Below are positions 1 to 8,999 of a stretch of 64,000 nt of DNA, piece after piece. The notes beneath the pieces are model-generated. The model saw only the letters and a program-made list of their open reading frames with translations. It did no database searches and had not been told where the DNA came from. The translations under genes were made by a program, and so were the position numbers. Positions within the stretch are counted from its first letter, which is position 1, and each line of letters begins with the position of its first letter. This stretch comes from Elusimicrobiota bacterium (lineage in GTDB: Bacteria > Elusimicrobiota > Elusimicrobia > FEN-1173): NCBI GenBank assembly GCA_016706425.1, contig JADJJR010000001.1:1550001-1614000 (forward strand), in the 5' to 3' direction.

Positions 1-705
1 ATGGAGAAAAAGCTCGACGCCTTGGTGTCCGCGGGACACCCCGTCCTCACCCTTCCCCTGGCCACGCCCCTGGACCTCGCGCAGGAGTTTTTCCGCTGGG
101 AGTTCGCCACCGCCGTGGTCGGCCAAATCCTGGGGATCAACCCGTTCGACGAACCGAACGTCTCCGAAAGCAAGGCCAACACCACCCGCATTCTTCAGCG
201 CTTCGAATCCGCCGGGGCCTTGCCCGAACCCGCGCCCACCCTGACGGAGAGCGGCGTGCGCGTCTGGGCGCCGACGGGTAAGCCCGCTTCCCTGTCCGCC
301 GCGTTGAACGATTTTCTGGCCCGGCGACAACCGGGGGATTACGTGGCCCTGATGGCCTACTTGACCCCCGCGCCGGTCCTCCACCGCGCTCTTCAAACGA
401 TCCGCGCCCGCATCGCCCGCGCGACCGGTTTGGCGACCACCCTGGGGTACGGACCGCGTTACCTCCACTCCACGGGGCAGTTGCACAAGGGCGGCGCGGG
501 CAACGGGCTCTTCATTCAATTCACCGGTCTCGACGCCAAGGATCTCGACGTGCCCGGCGCGGCCTACGGGTTTTCGATATTGAAACGGGCGCAGGCGCTG
601 GGCGACTTTGAAGCCCTGGGCAACCACAAATTGCGTGCCATCCGTTTCGACCTATCCAAAAACGCGGCGAAGGATTTGGCGCGTTTCGCCGTCAGCGTGA
701 ATTAA
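1..705 (+). CDS. Transaldolase/glucose-6-phosphate isomerase fusion, C-terminal part (cut by window start)
   Basis: The visible 234 residues are the end of the phosphoglucose-isomerase half of a bifunctional Tal-Pgi protein. The segment YGPRYLHSTGQLHKGG (about residues 150-165) is the characteristic PGI C-terminal signature of these fusions. The N-terminal transaldolase half and most of the isomerase half lie left of the window, so the Met at base 1 is internal. Cytosolic; it interconverts glucose-6-P and fructose-6-P and links the pentose-phosphate pathway to glycolysis. gnd follows after 11 nt with its own GGAGG site, and zwf and pgl come next, which fits the role. A free-standing PGI cannot be excluded without the upstream sequence. 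Confidence 0.85.
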   Translation: MEKKLDALVSAGHPVLTLPLATPLDLAQEFFRWEFATAVVGQILGINPFDEPNVSESKANTTRILQRFESAGALPEPAPTLTESGVRVWAPTGKPASLSAALNDFLARRQPGDYVALMAYLTPAPVLHRALQTIRARIARATGLATTLGYGPRYLHSTGQLHKGGAGNGLFIQFTGLDAKDLDVPGAAYGFSILKRAQALGDFEALGNHKLRAIRFDLSKNAAKDLARFAVSVN

Positions 706-716
706 CGGAGGTTTCC

Positions 717-1625
717 ATGGAAATCGGTTTCGTCGGGCTGGGCCGCATGGGCGCCAACATGGTGGAGCGCCTCCTGCGGGGCAAACACAGCGTCGTCGCT
801 TTCAACCGATCCCCCGAGAAGACCCGGGAAATCATGAAACACGGCGCCGAAGGGGCCTTCGCCCTCCACGAATTGGTTTCGAAATTGAGCGCGCCCCGGG
901 TGGTCTGGGTGATGGTCCCGGCCGGCGACGCCACCGAGGCGACGATCAACGACCTGGCCGCTCTTTTGTCGCCGGGCGACATCGTCGTGGATGGGGGGAA
1001 CGCGCGCTACACCGACTCGCTGCGACGCGGCGAAACCTTGGCAAAAAAAGGCATCGGTTTTATGGACGCCGGAACCTCCGGCGGGGTTTGGGGACTTGAA
1101 AAAGGCTACTGCCTGATGGTGGGCGGCGCGCCCGAGGTTTTTCAACGCCTCGAACCCGCGCTCAAAACCCTCGCCCCCAACGCCGAGGGCTACCTCCACG
1201 CGGGCCCCGTGGGCGCGGGGCACTTCACCAAAATGGTCCACAACGGCATCGAATACGCCCTCATGCAAGGATACGCCGAGGGTTTTGAAATCCTGCGGGC
1301 GGCGCCCTTTCCGCTTAACCTGCACGCCACGGCCCAATTGTGGAACCAATCGAGCGTCGTTCGTTCTTGGTTGTTGGAACTCCTGGAACGCGCCTTGTCC
1401 AAAGACGGGGATTTGACGGGACTCAAAGGTTATGTCGACGACTCCGGCGAGGGCCGTTGGACCGTGGAGCAAGCGATCCAAACCGCCGTCCCGGCGCCGA
1501 CCATCGCGCTCTCCCTCTTCGCCCGTTTCGCCTCGCGGCAGGACGACTCCTTCGCCGCGAAAGTCCTCGCCGCCTTGCGCAACGAGTTCGGCGGCCACGC
1601 GGTCAAAACCCATCCCCAACCGTGA
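717..1625 (+). CDS. gnd: 6-phosphogluconate dehydrogenase, short decarboxylating form
   Basis: 302 aa, the length of the short Gnd class rather than the 470-aa classical enzyme. The N-terminal Rossmann motif GLGRMGANM (residues 7-15) binds NAD(P); VVDGGNARY and DAGTSGGVWG form the substrate loop; HFTKMVHNGIEY carries the catalytic Lys and the 6PGDH signature. It oxidises 6-phosphogluconate to ribulose-5-phosphate and CO2. The start is fixed by GGAGG at 707-711, five bases upstream. Its stop overlaps the GTG of zwf (GTGA), so the two are translationally coupled. Short forms often prefer NAD over NADP; that cofactor choice is inferred from family knowledge. Confidence 0.93.
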   Translation: MEIGFVGLGRMGANMVERLLRGKHSVVAFNRSPEKTREIMKHGAEGAFALHELVSKLSAPRVVWVMVPAGDATEATINDLAALLSPGDIVVDGGNARYTDSLRRGETLAKKGIGFMDAGTSGGVWGLEKGYCLMVGGAPEVFQRLEPALKTLAPNAEGYLHAGPVGAGHFTKMVHNGIEYALMQGYAEGFEILRAAPFPLNLHATAQLWNQSSVVRSWLLELLERALSKDGDLTGLKGYVDDSGEGRWTVEQAIQTAVPAPTIALSLFARFASRQDDSFAAKVLAALRNEFGGHAVKTHPQP

Positions 1626-3151
1626 ACGATCCGCGGACTTCCGGCGTGTTTCGCACGAAGGTCCAGGAACGTTTCTGCATCGAAACGCGCCCCGACCCCT
1701 GCGGGGTCATCCTTTTTGGCGCCTCGGGGGACCTGGCCGAACGTAAACTTTACCCGTCCCTGTTTCATCTCAAGCTTCTCAAACAATTGCCCGACCGTTT
1801 TTACGTGGTCGGCGTTGGGCGCACCGCCCTGAGCGACGACGCCTTCCGCGAAAAAGTTCGCGGTTCGTTGAAGGGCGGCACCGCGGCCGACCGGTCCGAA
1901 TTCCTGGAACGTTTTTATTACCACCCCTTGCGCTACGACCAACCCGCCGACTACACGGCCCTGTGCGCCCGCCTCGACCAATGGGACGCGCGTTGGAACA
2001 CCCGGGGCAACCGTTTGATGTACCTCGCCCTGCCGCCGACCCTTTATGAAAAGGTCGTCGAACAATTGGGAAAAGCCGAATTCGACAAGGAACGGGAAGG
2101 CGGCCGCGGCTGGTCGCGCTTGGTCATCGAAAAACCCTTCGGCCGCGACCGGGCCTCCGCCCAGGCCCTGGCGCGCAAGCTGCGGCACGTTTTTGACGAG
2201 ACGCAAACCTACCGCATCGACCATTACCTCGGCAAGGAAACGGTCCAAAACATCCTGGTGCTGCGTTTCGCCAACATTCTGTTCGAACCCGTGTGGAACC
2301 GATCCTTCGTCGACCACGTCCAGATCACCGTGGCCGAAAGCCTCGGCGTGGGCCACCGCGCGGGGTACTACGAAGAAGCCGGCTGCCTCCGCGACATGTT
2401 CCAAAATCATCTTCTCCAGTTGTTGTGCGTGACCGCCATGGAAACCCCGGCGGGATTTCAGGCCGACCGGGTGCGGGACGAATCGGTCAAAGCCCTCCGC
2501 GCCGTCCGACCGTGGACCACCGCGACCGTGGATAAAACCATCGTGCGAGGGCAATACACCGCGGGCGCCGTGGACGGGCATCCCGTTCCGGGCTACCGGC
2601 AAGAACCCGATGTCCCGGCCGAAAGCCGAACGGAAACCTTCGTCGCCATGAAACTCCGGGTCGACAATTGGCGTTGGCAAGGGGTGCCTTTTTACCTCCG
2701 TTCGGGAAAACGATTGGCCGAGCGCCGCTCCGAGATCGTGGTTCAATTCAAGCACGTCCCTCATTCCCTGTTTCAACCCCTGCAACCCACCGATTTGGGA
2801 GCCAACCGGCTGATTCTCCGCATCCAACCCCGTGAGGGAATTTCCCTGACGTTCGACACCAAACACCCCGGCCCCAAACTCTGCATGAGCACCGTCGAGA
2901 TGGATTTCGACTACGAAGAATCCTTCGGAGAGCCGCCGGAGGCCTACGAGCGGCTTTTCCTCGACGCCATGGCGGGGGATCAAACGCTTTTCACCCGCTC
3001 CGATTGGATCGATCTGTCGTGGGCCCTTCTCGATCCGGTTCACGCCCGCTGGGCGGACACCGGGGGCCCGGCGCCCTACGCGGCCGGCGGGTGGGGCCCG
3101 GAGGCGGCCGACCGGCTGCTGGCCGCCGACGAGCGCGCCTGGGCCCTTTGA
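1622..3151 (+). CDS. zwf: Glucose-6-phosphate 1-dehydrogenase
   Basis: 509 aa, normal for the family. FGASGDLAERK near the N-terminus is the coenzyme-binding fingerprint, and RIDHYLGKE (about residue 200) holds the active-site His. It catalyses the first oxidative pentose-phosphate step, glucose-6-P to 6-phosphogluconolactone. The frame is open further upstream inside gnd, but the GTG at 1622 that overlaps the gnd stop gives a protein starting about 20 residues before the Rossmann motif, as expected. Its TGA in turn overlaps the TTG of the lactonase gene. Confidence 0.95.
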   Translation: MNDPRTSGVFRTKVQERFCIETRPDPCGVILFGASGDLAERKLYPSLFHLKLLKQLPDRFYVVGVGRTALSDDAFREKVRGSLKGGTAADRSEFLERFYYHPLRYDQPADYTALCARLDQWDARWNTRGNRLMYLALPPTLYEKVVEQLGKAEFDKEREGGRGWSRLVIEKPFGRDRASAQALARKLRHVFDETQTYRIDHYLGKETVQNILVLRFANILFEPVWNRSFVDHVQITVAESLGVGHRAGYYEEAGCLRDMFQNHLLQLLCVTAMETPAGFQADRVRDESVKALRAVRPWTTATVDKTIVRGQYTAGAVDGHPVPGYRQEPDVPAESRTETFVAMKLRVDNWRWQGVPFYLRSGKRLAERRSEIVVQFKHVPHSLFQPLQPTDLGANRLILRIQPREGISLTFDTKHPGPKLCMSTVEMDFDYEESFGEPPEAYERLFLDAMAGDQTLFTRSDWIDLSWALLDPVHARWADTGGPAPYAAGGWGPEAADRLLAADERAWAL

Positions 3152-3861
3152 ACCCCACCGTCTTCGAGACCCCCGCCGCCCTCTTTGACTCCCTCGCGGA
3201 AGCCGTGCGTCGGATTCTCGTCGCCGCGCAGTCCGCCCGAGGGGAAGCGAGCATCGTTTTGGCGGGCGGAACCACCCCCGCGGCGGTTTACCGCCGTTTG
3301 GGGGAGAATCCCGGCGCCGTGGATCCCCGCCGCGTGGGCTTCTTCTGGGGCGACGAGCGATGGGCGCCGGTCGACGACCCCCAACGCAACGAACGACTCG
3401 CCCGCCAAACCTGGCTGGCCCCCTGGGGCGTGCCCGAGACCAACGTCCATCCGCTCATCGATCGATTGGACGACCCGCGCGCCGCCGCGCAACGGGCGGA
3501 CGGGCGACTGGCTCGGCAGCCGGATTTCGACCTCGTCCTGTTGGGGGTGGGGGAAGACGGGCACACCGCCTCTCTATTCCCCGGCCACTCCGTCAATCCC
3601 AACGCTCAAGTGATCGCCGTTCTTGACGCCCCCAAGCCCCCGCCGGTCCGTCTCACCCTCACCCCCCGCGCCCTCGCCCGGGGCCGGTCAATTTTTGTGC
3701 TTGCCGCCGGGGAGGAGAAATCCATCCTCTTCCGCAGACTGAGGAACGGGGAAAAGGGAATCCCCGTGGCTCCGTTCTTGGATCTCCCGGGCACGCGTCT
3801 GTTTGTCGACCGCGCCGCCTGGGGCTCGGAAAACCTTCCTTCGGTCGTCAATAAATCCTAA
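3148..3861 (+). CDS. pgl: 6-phosphogluconolactonase (SOL/DevB type)
   Basis: 237 aa. VLAGGTTPAAVYRRL (about residues 36-50), FFWGDERWAP and LGVGEDGHTASLFPG are the three conserved blocks of the DevB/SOL family; the last contains the catalytic His region. It hydrolyses the lactone made by Zwf to 6-phosphogluconate. I place the start at the TTG overlapping the zwf stop (TTGA at 3148-3151), because the open frame upstream of it is zwf out of frame. With gnd and zwf it completes the oxidative branch. A 32-nt gap with a Shine-Dalgarno separates it from tpiA. Confidence 0.9.
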   Translation: MNPTVFETPAALFDSLAEAVRRILVAAQSARGEASIVLAGGTTPAAVYRRLGENPGAVDPRRVGFFWGDERWAPVDDPQRNERLARQTWLAPWGVPETNVHPLIDRLDDPRAAAQRADGRLARQPDFDLVLLGVGEDGHTASLFPGHSVNPNAQVIAVLDAPKPPPVRLTLTPRALARGRSIFVLAAGEEKSILFRRLRNGEKGIPVAPFLDLPGTRLFVDRAAWGSENLPSVVNKS

Positions 3862-3893
3862 AATTTCGTCAGATTTCATCGAAAGGAAACCCC

Positions 3894-4667
3894 ATGTCAC
3901 GCAAACCCCTTATGGCCGGCAATTGGAAAATGCACAAAACCATCGCCGAGTCCGTTGACCTTGTTAAGAAATTGGCGTCCTTGACCGGCGCGCCGACCGA
4001 CCGCGAAATTCTGGTCTGCCCGCCCTTCACGGCGCTCGCCGCCGCCGCCCAGGCCGCCAAGGGCACGGCCGTTCAAGTCGGCGGCCAAAACATGAACGAC
4101 AATCTCCAGGGCGCCTTCACCGGCGAAGTGGCTCCCGGCATGGTCAAAGACGCCGGGGCGACCCACGTCATCCTGGGCCACTCGGAACGCCGCCAGTTTT
4201 ACGGGGAGACGGACGCGCTCATCAACAAGAAAGTCCGTTTGGCGCTGGAGCAGGCCCTCACCCCGATTCTTTGCGTGGGCGAAACCCTCTCCGAGCGGGA
4301 ATCCGCCAAAACTTTCGCCGTCGTGGAACGCCACTTGACGGAAGGCCTCAAAGGGCTGTCGGCCTCCGACGTCGCCCGCGTCGTGATCGCCTATGAACCC
4401 GTCTGGGCCATCGGGACGGGGAAAACCGCGACCCCCGAACAAGCCCAGGAAATCCACGGTTTCATTCGCCGCAAACTCGAAGCGCTTTTTGGCAGCGCGG
4501 CGGAAAAAGTCCGCGTGCTCTACGGCGGCAGCGTCAAACCCGACAACGTCGACGCTCTCATGGCCCAGCCCGACATCGACGGCGGCCTGGTCGGCGGCGC
4601 GAGCCTCAAAGCCGAGGATTTCGCCCGCATCGTCCTTTTCCAAGCGGCCCCGACCCCCGCGCGATGA
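3894..4667 (+). CDS. tpiA: Triosephosphate isomerase
   Basis: 257 aa, full length. Conserved blocks: GNWKMHKT (residues 8-15, with catalytic Lys), GHSERRQFYGE (electrophilic His), AYEPVWAIGTGKTAT (catalytic Glu and flexible loop), and LYGGSV near the C-terminus (phosphate binding). It interconverts dihydroxyacetone phosphate and glyceraldehyde-3-P. GAAAGGA lies 7 bases upstream of the ATG. It sits inside a pentose-phosphate operon, and its stop overlaps the rpiB start. Confidence 0.97.
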   Translation: MSRKPLMAGNWKMHKTIAESVDLVKKLASLTGAPTDREILVCPPFTALAAAAQAAKGTAVQVGGQNMNDNLQGAFTGEVAPGMVKDAGATHVILGHSERRQFYGETDALINKKVRLALEQALTPILCVGETLSERESAKTFAVVERHLTEGLKGLSASDVARVVIAYEPVWAIGTGKTATPEQAQEIHGFIRRKLEALFGSAAEKVRVLYGGSVKPDNVDALMAQPDIDGGLVGGASLKAEDFARIVLFQAAPTPAR

Positions 4668-5113
4668 GAATCGCCCTCGGGGCGGACCACGGGGGTTTCC
4701 CGGCCAAGGACGCCCTGGCGCGTCGTTTGATCCGGGCCGGTCACGCGGTCGTGGATTTCGGCACCGACAGCGAAGCCTCCACCGATTACCCCGACTACGC
4801 CCGCGCCGTGGGGCGCGCCGTGGCCCGCGGCCGGGTGGACCGCGGCGTTCTGATCTGCGGCACCGGCATCGGCATGAGCATCGCGGCGAACAAAGTGCCG
4901 GGGGTTCGGGCGGCGGTGGTCTGGAACGACAAAACAGCGGCCCTCGCCGCCGAGCACAACGGGGCCAACGTCCTTTGCTTGGGCGGCCGCGTGCATTCCA
5001 AGGCCGCCATCGCGCGGATGGTGGCCGTCTGGTTGGCGACCCCTTTTGGCGAAGGCCGCCACGCGCGCCGCTTACGGAAAATCGCTCGAATGGAAAAAGG
5101 GGGGGACCGATGA
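4664..5113 (+). CDS. rpiB: Ribose-5-phosphate isomerase B
   Basis: 149 aa, standard RpiB/LacAB length. ALGADHGGF at the N-terminus and CGTGIGMSIAANK (about residues 64-76) are the family signatures; the Cys in the second is the catalytic base. It interconverts ribulose-5-P and ribose-5-P, the step after Gnd. ATGA overlap with tpiA and again with the next gene indicates tight coupling. The family also contains galactose-6-P and allose-6-P isomerases; the pentose-phosphate neighbourhood favours RpiB. Confidence 0.93.
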   Translation: MRIALGADHGGFPAKDALARRLIRAGHAVVDFGTDSEASTDYPDYARAVGRAVARGRVDRGVLICGTGIGMSIAANKVPGVRAAVVWNDKTAALAAEHNGANVLCLGGRVHSKAAIARMVAVWLATPFGEGRHARRLRKIARMEKGGDR

Positions 5114-5517
5114 AACGACTTATCTCGTGCATCGCTATTGTCGCCGCGACGGCTCTGAACGCGGCCTCTTCGGATTTGCTGAAGGAGGGGCTCCGTCAGG
5201 CCAACGCGGGCCAGACCGACCAGGCCCTGGCCACCCTGCGTCAGGCCGCCTCCGCGGACAAAGGCGACGCCGCCGCCCAAACGGCCCTGGGCCTCGTGGC
5301 CCTGCAACGTCAACAGTACGCCGAGGCGCAAGCCGCCCTCGAGCGGGCGCTCTCCCTGGACCCCCGATCCGAAACCGCGCTTTTTGCCCTCGGTCTGCTT
5401 TTTGAAAAGCAACGCCAACCCGGCGCCGCGCGCTCGGCCTGGCAACGCTTGGCGGCCCTCACCCAGTCCTCCGATTTAAGGGAAATGGCCCAGCGCCATT
5501 TGGAACGGCTCGAGTGA
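5110..5517 (+). CDS. Small exported TPR protein
   Basis: 135 aa. A cleavable signal peptide (residues 1-19, ending ALNAAS) is followed by about three tetratricopeptide repeats: AALGLVALQRQQYAEA-type helices, then LERALSLDPRSETALFALG, then a C-terminal helix pair. Probably periplasmic; TPRs mediate protein contacts, and no catalytic motif is visible. The start ATG overlaps the rpiB stop (ATGA) and the stop overlaps the following lipoprotein gene, so it belongs to the operon although its link to carbon metabolism is unclear. Confidence 0.75.
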   Translation: MKRLISCIAIVAATALNAASSDLLKEGLRQANAGQTDQALATLRQAASADKGDAAAQTALGLVALQRQQYAEAQAALERALSLDPRSETALFALGLLFEKQRQPGAARSAWQRLAALTQSSDLREMAQRHLERLE

Positions 5518-6062
5518 AGCGTCTCGCGCTCTCCCTGCTCCTCGCGCTGACAAGCGCTTGCGTCGCCCCGACGCGGGTGGCGACCCGGGCCGGAACCGAT
5601 TTCAGCCGCGTCCAAACCGTCCTCCTACTCGATTCCGCCACGGCCAGCCGGGCCGTGACCGACGCCTTCGCCCGCGCCCTTCTCGACAAGGGGTACCGCG
5701 TGCGCGTCGGCGGTCCCGACAACGGGTCCGCCGATCTTTGGATGGAGGCGGCCGTCACCCAATTTACCCCCGACCGGAAATACCTGGTGCCGCTGCAGGG
5801 GAACGGAGGGATCGTGCTGTACCCGGTTCAGGAAATTTCGGGACGCAGCCTTTACCCATCGCCCACCGCCGCCAGCTTGCCGGACGCCCAGGTGGTGATT
5901 TCCAACGCCGCCGTTTCGCTCTCGGTCCGCCTTCTGGAACCGCGCACCGGGGACTTGCTTTGGACCGGAGCGGTCACCTACGAGGGCCTGGACATGGACG
6001 CCGCGGTGGAGGGTTCGGTCGCCAGCCTTCTCAAGCGGTTTCCCTTAAAGGGGGCGCCGTAA
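5514..6062 (+). CDS. Predicted outer-membrane lipoprotein, unknown function
   Basis: 182 aa. A signal peptide ends in a lipobox LTSAC (Cys16), so it should be lipidated. The remainder looks like a small alpha/beta domain: VQTVLLLDSATASRAVTD and LDKGYRVRVGG, then SLSVRLLEPRTGDLLWTGAV. That last pattern is typical of lipoproteins of the LptE/CsgG/GNA1162-like type that report on or assemble at the outer membrane; this is a resemblance only. GTG start overlapping the preceding stop (GTGA). Last gene of the left operon. Confidence 0.65.
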   Translation: MKRLALSLLLALTSACVAPTRVATRAGTDFSRVQTVLLLDSATASRAVTDAFARALLDKGYRVRVGGPDNGSADLWMEAAVTQFTPDRKYLVPLQGNGGIVLYPVQEISGRSLYPSPTAASLPDAQVVISNAAVSLSVRLLEPRTGDLLWTGAVTYEGLDMDAAVEGSVASLLKRFPLKGAP

Positions 6063-6083
6063 GCCGCTTCCCTATTATTAAGG

Positions 6084-6112
6084 TTGAAACGGGGAAAAAC
6101 TTCATACATACT
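6084..6112 (+). promoter_or_regulatory. Candidate sigma-70 promoter for pilT
   Basis: TTGAAA (6084-6089), a 17-bp spacer, then CATACT (6107-6112), about 100 bp upstream of pilT in the 150-bp gap after the lipoprotein gene. Matched by eye only. Confidence 0.4.
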
Positions 6113-6212
6113 CGAAGAGGAGGATGCCCCACCGCCCGAGCGGCCGCGGCGTCCCCGGGTCCGGAAACACCACGGGGAACGTGGTTGAAACATCACACAC
6201 AAGGAGGCCACC

Positions 6213-7295
6213 TTGGCCGTTGACATCAACAAGCTGTTTCAAACCATGATCCGAAGCGGAATCTCGGACATCCATTTCAAGGCGGGCACGCCCCCGATGG
6301 TCCGTATCCACGGGAAACTCATGTCCTCCGGGTTCAACAAAATGGGCGCGGAGCACATTGAGGAGCTGGCGAACCTGCTCATGTCCGACAGCCAACGCGA
6401 ACAGTTCCACGCGGAAAACGAGCTGGACATGTCCTACCACGTTCCCGAACTATCGCGGTTCCGCGTCAACATCTACCGCCAAAAAGGCAGCGTGGCCCTC
6501 TCCTTGCGGGTGGTGCCCCTCCAAGTCCAAACCTTCGAGGAACTCAACCTTCCGGGCGACACCCTGCGCAAACTTTGCCAAAACACCCGCGGCATGATCC
6601 TCGTGGCGGGCATCACGGGCGCCGGCAAAACCACAACGCTCAACTCGATGGTGGACTACATCAACAAAAATTTCGCCTACAACATGATCACCATCGAAGA
6701 TCCCATCGAGTATTACCACACGAACGACAAATCCTCCATCGCCCAGCGGGAGGTCAACCACGACACGCCGTCCTTCTCCTCGGCGGTCAAACACCTGTTG
6801 CGGCAGGACCCCGACGTTGTCGTCCTGGGGGAAATGCGCGACGTCGAATCCATCCAAGCCGGCATCACCGCCGCCGAGACGGGCCACCTGGTCCTGGGCA
6901 CCATCCACACCATGGACGCGGCCCAAACCATGGGACGCCTTTTGGAATCGTACCACGCGGCCGAACAGGCGGGCGCCAAAACACGCATCGCCAACGTCCT
7001 CCGCGGCATCGTCGCCCAGCGCCTTTTGGAGTCGGCCGACGGCCGCGAGAGGTTCCCGGCCACCGAGATCCTCGTGGTCACGTCCCTCATCCGCAAGCTT
7101 TTGATGGAGGACAAATCCGTCGAGGTCAACAAGGCCATTGAGCAGGGGCAATATTACGGCATGCACTCTTTCGATCAGGACATCATCCGGTTGTTCAACG
7201 AACACAAGATCACCAAAGAAGAGGCCCTCGACGCATCCACCAATCCGGACGATCTCATGGTCAAAATGAACACGCTCCGCATCGGAGACGTGTAG
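6213..7295 (+). CDS. pilT: Type IV pilus retraction ATPase PilT
   Basis: 360 aa, normal PilT length. GITGAGKTTT (about 133-142) is Walker A, MITIEDPIEY the Asp box, VVVLGEMRD (about 202) an atypical Walker B with Glu, and HLVLGTIHTMDA (about 224) the His box. It is the hexameric cytoplasmic motor that depolymerises pilin for twitching, adhesion or DNA uptake. TTG start with AAGGAGG at 6201-6207. It is followed after 41 nt by two proline-rich genes, an arrangement I do not know from standard pil loci; no pilB, pilC or pilin gene is in the window. PilU is the alternative assignment. Confidence 0.9.
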   Translation: MAVDINKLFQTMIRSGISDIHFKAGTPPMVRIHGKLMSSGFNKMGAEHIEELANLLMSDSQREQFHAENELDMSYHVPELSRFRVNIYRQKGSVALSLRVVPLQVQTFEELNLPGDTLRKLCQNTRGMILVAGITGAGKTTTLNSMVDYINKNFAYNMITIEDPIEYYHTNDKSSIAQREVNHDTPSFSSAVKHLLRQDPDVVVLGEMRDVESIQAGITAAETGHLVLGTIHTMDAAQTMGRLLESYHAAEQAGAKTRIANVLRGIVAQRLLESADGRERFPATEILVVTSLIRKLLMEDKSVEVNKAIEQGQYYGMHSFDQDIIRLFNEHKITKEEALDASTNPDDLMVKMNTLRIGDV

Positions 7296-7336
7296 GATTT
7301 CACGCGACATCACGGAATGCGGGCGGAGACCGGTCC

Positions 7337-8965
7337 ATGAGCATTGAACGCTGGGAAATGCTTCTCTCCACGCGGGCGGACAGTTATCTTCTGAAGATTC
7401 GCGGACCGCGGGAAGACGTCGAGAAAATCGTGCAAGCGCACCCCGACGTCTGTGGGGAAATTCAGGAAATCACCGACGACACCTTTCAATGGGCCGTTTT
7501 TGTGGTGGACGCGCCCCTGAAGGAACGTTTGGCCATTCAAAACGTTGTCATGTCCATGACACGTGACCCCGGCGCGGGGCCGACGGCATCCCACGAATTG
7601 GGGAATTTGTTGGACGGGTTAAGCGGCGCTCTGGAAGGCCTCACCAATTTAACCGAAGACGAGCAATCCTTCGTCATGAAGAAGGTGGCTCAAATGCAGG
7701 AGGGGGCAATCTCCCCGGGCCCCTTAATTCCACCCGGGATAAAAATCGGTGGTGGCGCTTCCAAGGCCGTGGTGCCCCCGTTGAAACCGGTGGAGAAACC
7801 GGCGGCGGCCAAACCGCCGACACCGCCCCCGTCCATGCCCCGTTCCGAAACGCCGGGGCCGGCCCGAACCACTCCTCCCATGCCGCCGGCCGCTCCCCCG
7901 CCGCCATCGATTGTGCGCCCGGTTCAGGCGCCGTCTTCCATCCCCAAGGCGCCGCCTCCTTTCTCTCCCAAGGGAACGCCGGCACCGGCCGCCCACGCAG
8001 CGCCCCCGCCCCCGTCGGCGACTCAGATACCGCCCCCGCCAATGCGGATACCGCCCCCTCCACCACCGGTCGCGCCCGTCGCGGCTCCGCCTCCTCGGGA
8101 CATGCCCTCTCCCGCCCCAACCTTCGCTCCGCCGCCGGTGGCCAAGTCGCCGCCCCCTCCGCCCGCTCGGGAGGCGCCTCCGCCTCCCGTTCGCGAAACG
8201 CCGCCGCCACCGGCCCCCAAGGCGCCGGCGGTCGAGAACCCGAACGCCAGCGGACGGTTTCAAATCGATTTTGGTTACAACACATCGCCCACACCCCCCG
8301 TTGACCCATCGGAGGCCTCGACTCCTGCGATAGAACAGGCCATCGACTCGGGGGGTTTTCAAATCGAAATTACCAACGATTATGGCGAACCCATGGGGGC
8401 GACCCATCCGCCCGCCGCAAAATCCCCGGCGCCCCCCCGTACGCCGGGCGTGGAACCCTTGGCCAGCGGCCCGAACGCGGCCCCTGTCGAACCCGTGAAA
8501 CCGGTGGTGACCCCCTTCGGACCCGCCGCCATCTTGGCCGGCGACAGCGCCCCCGCCAAACCGGCGCCCGTCGCGCCCACCCCGGAGGACACGGCCCTGG
8601 CCTCGGCCATCTTTTATCCGGAGGGCACTGAAACAAGCCGCGACAAGTTCGTGCAAATATTGGCGGACATCGCCCAAAAAAAAGCGAAGAAGCCCATCAA
8701 TTTCCGGTGGGTGAACACCCAGGCGGTGGAAATCGCCCTGGACCACGCCGTGGAATGGATTTGGACGGCCAAAGCGAACGGCGCGGAGTGTTTCTTCGTG
8801 ATCCTGCCTTCCAACGTACCGCCCGAGGAAATGGAAGGTGTCGTTGTCGAGGCCCAACACGCGGGCATGAAATGCTTCCTGGTTCCGATGTCCGAAATCG
8901 GATCCAAGTTGCTTTACATGAACCTGATGGTGGAATTGATGTTGGTCAAGAAGAAAGGCCGTTGA
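7337..8965 (+). CDS. Proline-rich protein with novel C-terminal domain, pilT-linked
   Basis: 542 aa in three parts. Residues 1 to about 115 form a small acidic alpha/beta domain I do not recognise. Residues about 130-415 are a disordered linker rich in Pro and Ala with PPPP runs. Residues about 417-542 form a folded domain ending in a hydrophobic helix (LLYMNLMVELMLVKKKGR). The linker contains a repeated short motif, SGRFQIDF (about 305-312) and SGGFQIEI (about 338-345). The C-terminal domain is recognisably similar to that of the next gene, sharing (E/L)-G...-N-L-...-E/D-...-L near the end. No signal peptide, so cytoplasmic. Its position between pilT and a DnaA-like ATPase suggests a scaffold or polarity role in pilus function (inference). 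Confidence 0.7.
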   Translation: MSIERWEMLLSTRADSYLLKIRGPREDVEKIVQAHPDVCGEIQEITDDTFQWAVFVVDAPLKERLAIQNVVMSMTRDPGAGPTASHELGNLLDGLSGALEGLTNLTEDEQSFVMKKVAQMQEGAISPGPLIPPGIKIGGGASKAVVPPLKPVEKPAAAKPPTPPPSMPRSETPGPARTTPPMPPAAPPPPSIVRPVQAPSSIPKAPPPFSPKGTPAPAAHAAPPPPSATQIPPPPMRIPPPPPPVAPVAAPPPRDMPSPAPTFAPPPVAKSPPPPPAREAPPPPVRETPPPPAPKAPAVENPNASGRFQIDFGYNTSPTPPVDPSEASTPAIEQAIDSGGFQIEITNDYGEPMGATHPPAAKSPAPPRTPGVEPLASGPNAAPVEPVKPVVTPFGPAAILAGDSAPAKPAPVAPTPEDTALASAIFYPEGTETSRDKFVQILADIAQKKAKKPINFRWVNTQAVEIALDHAVEWIWTAKANGAECFFVILPSNVPPEEMEGVVVEAQHAGMKCFLVPMSEIGSKLLYMNLMVELMLVKKKGR

Positions 8966-8999
8966 CGTCGATGGCGCGCCCCGAGCGGGGAGGGATCCC

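Noticed and set aside
1340..1621. Extended zwf start inside gnd
   Set aside because: The Rossmann motif sits about 20 residues after GTG 1622, and the GTGA overlap fits the operon style.
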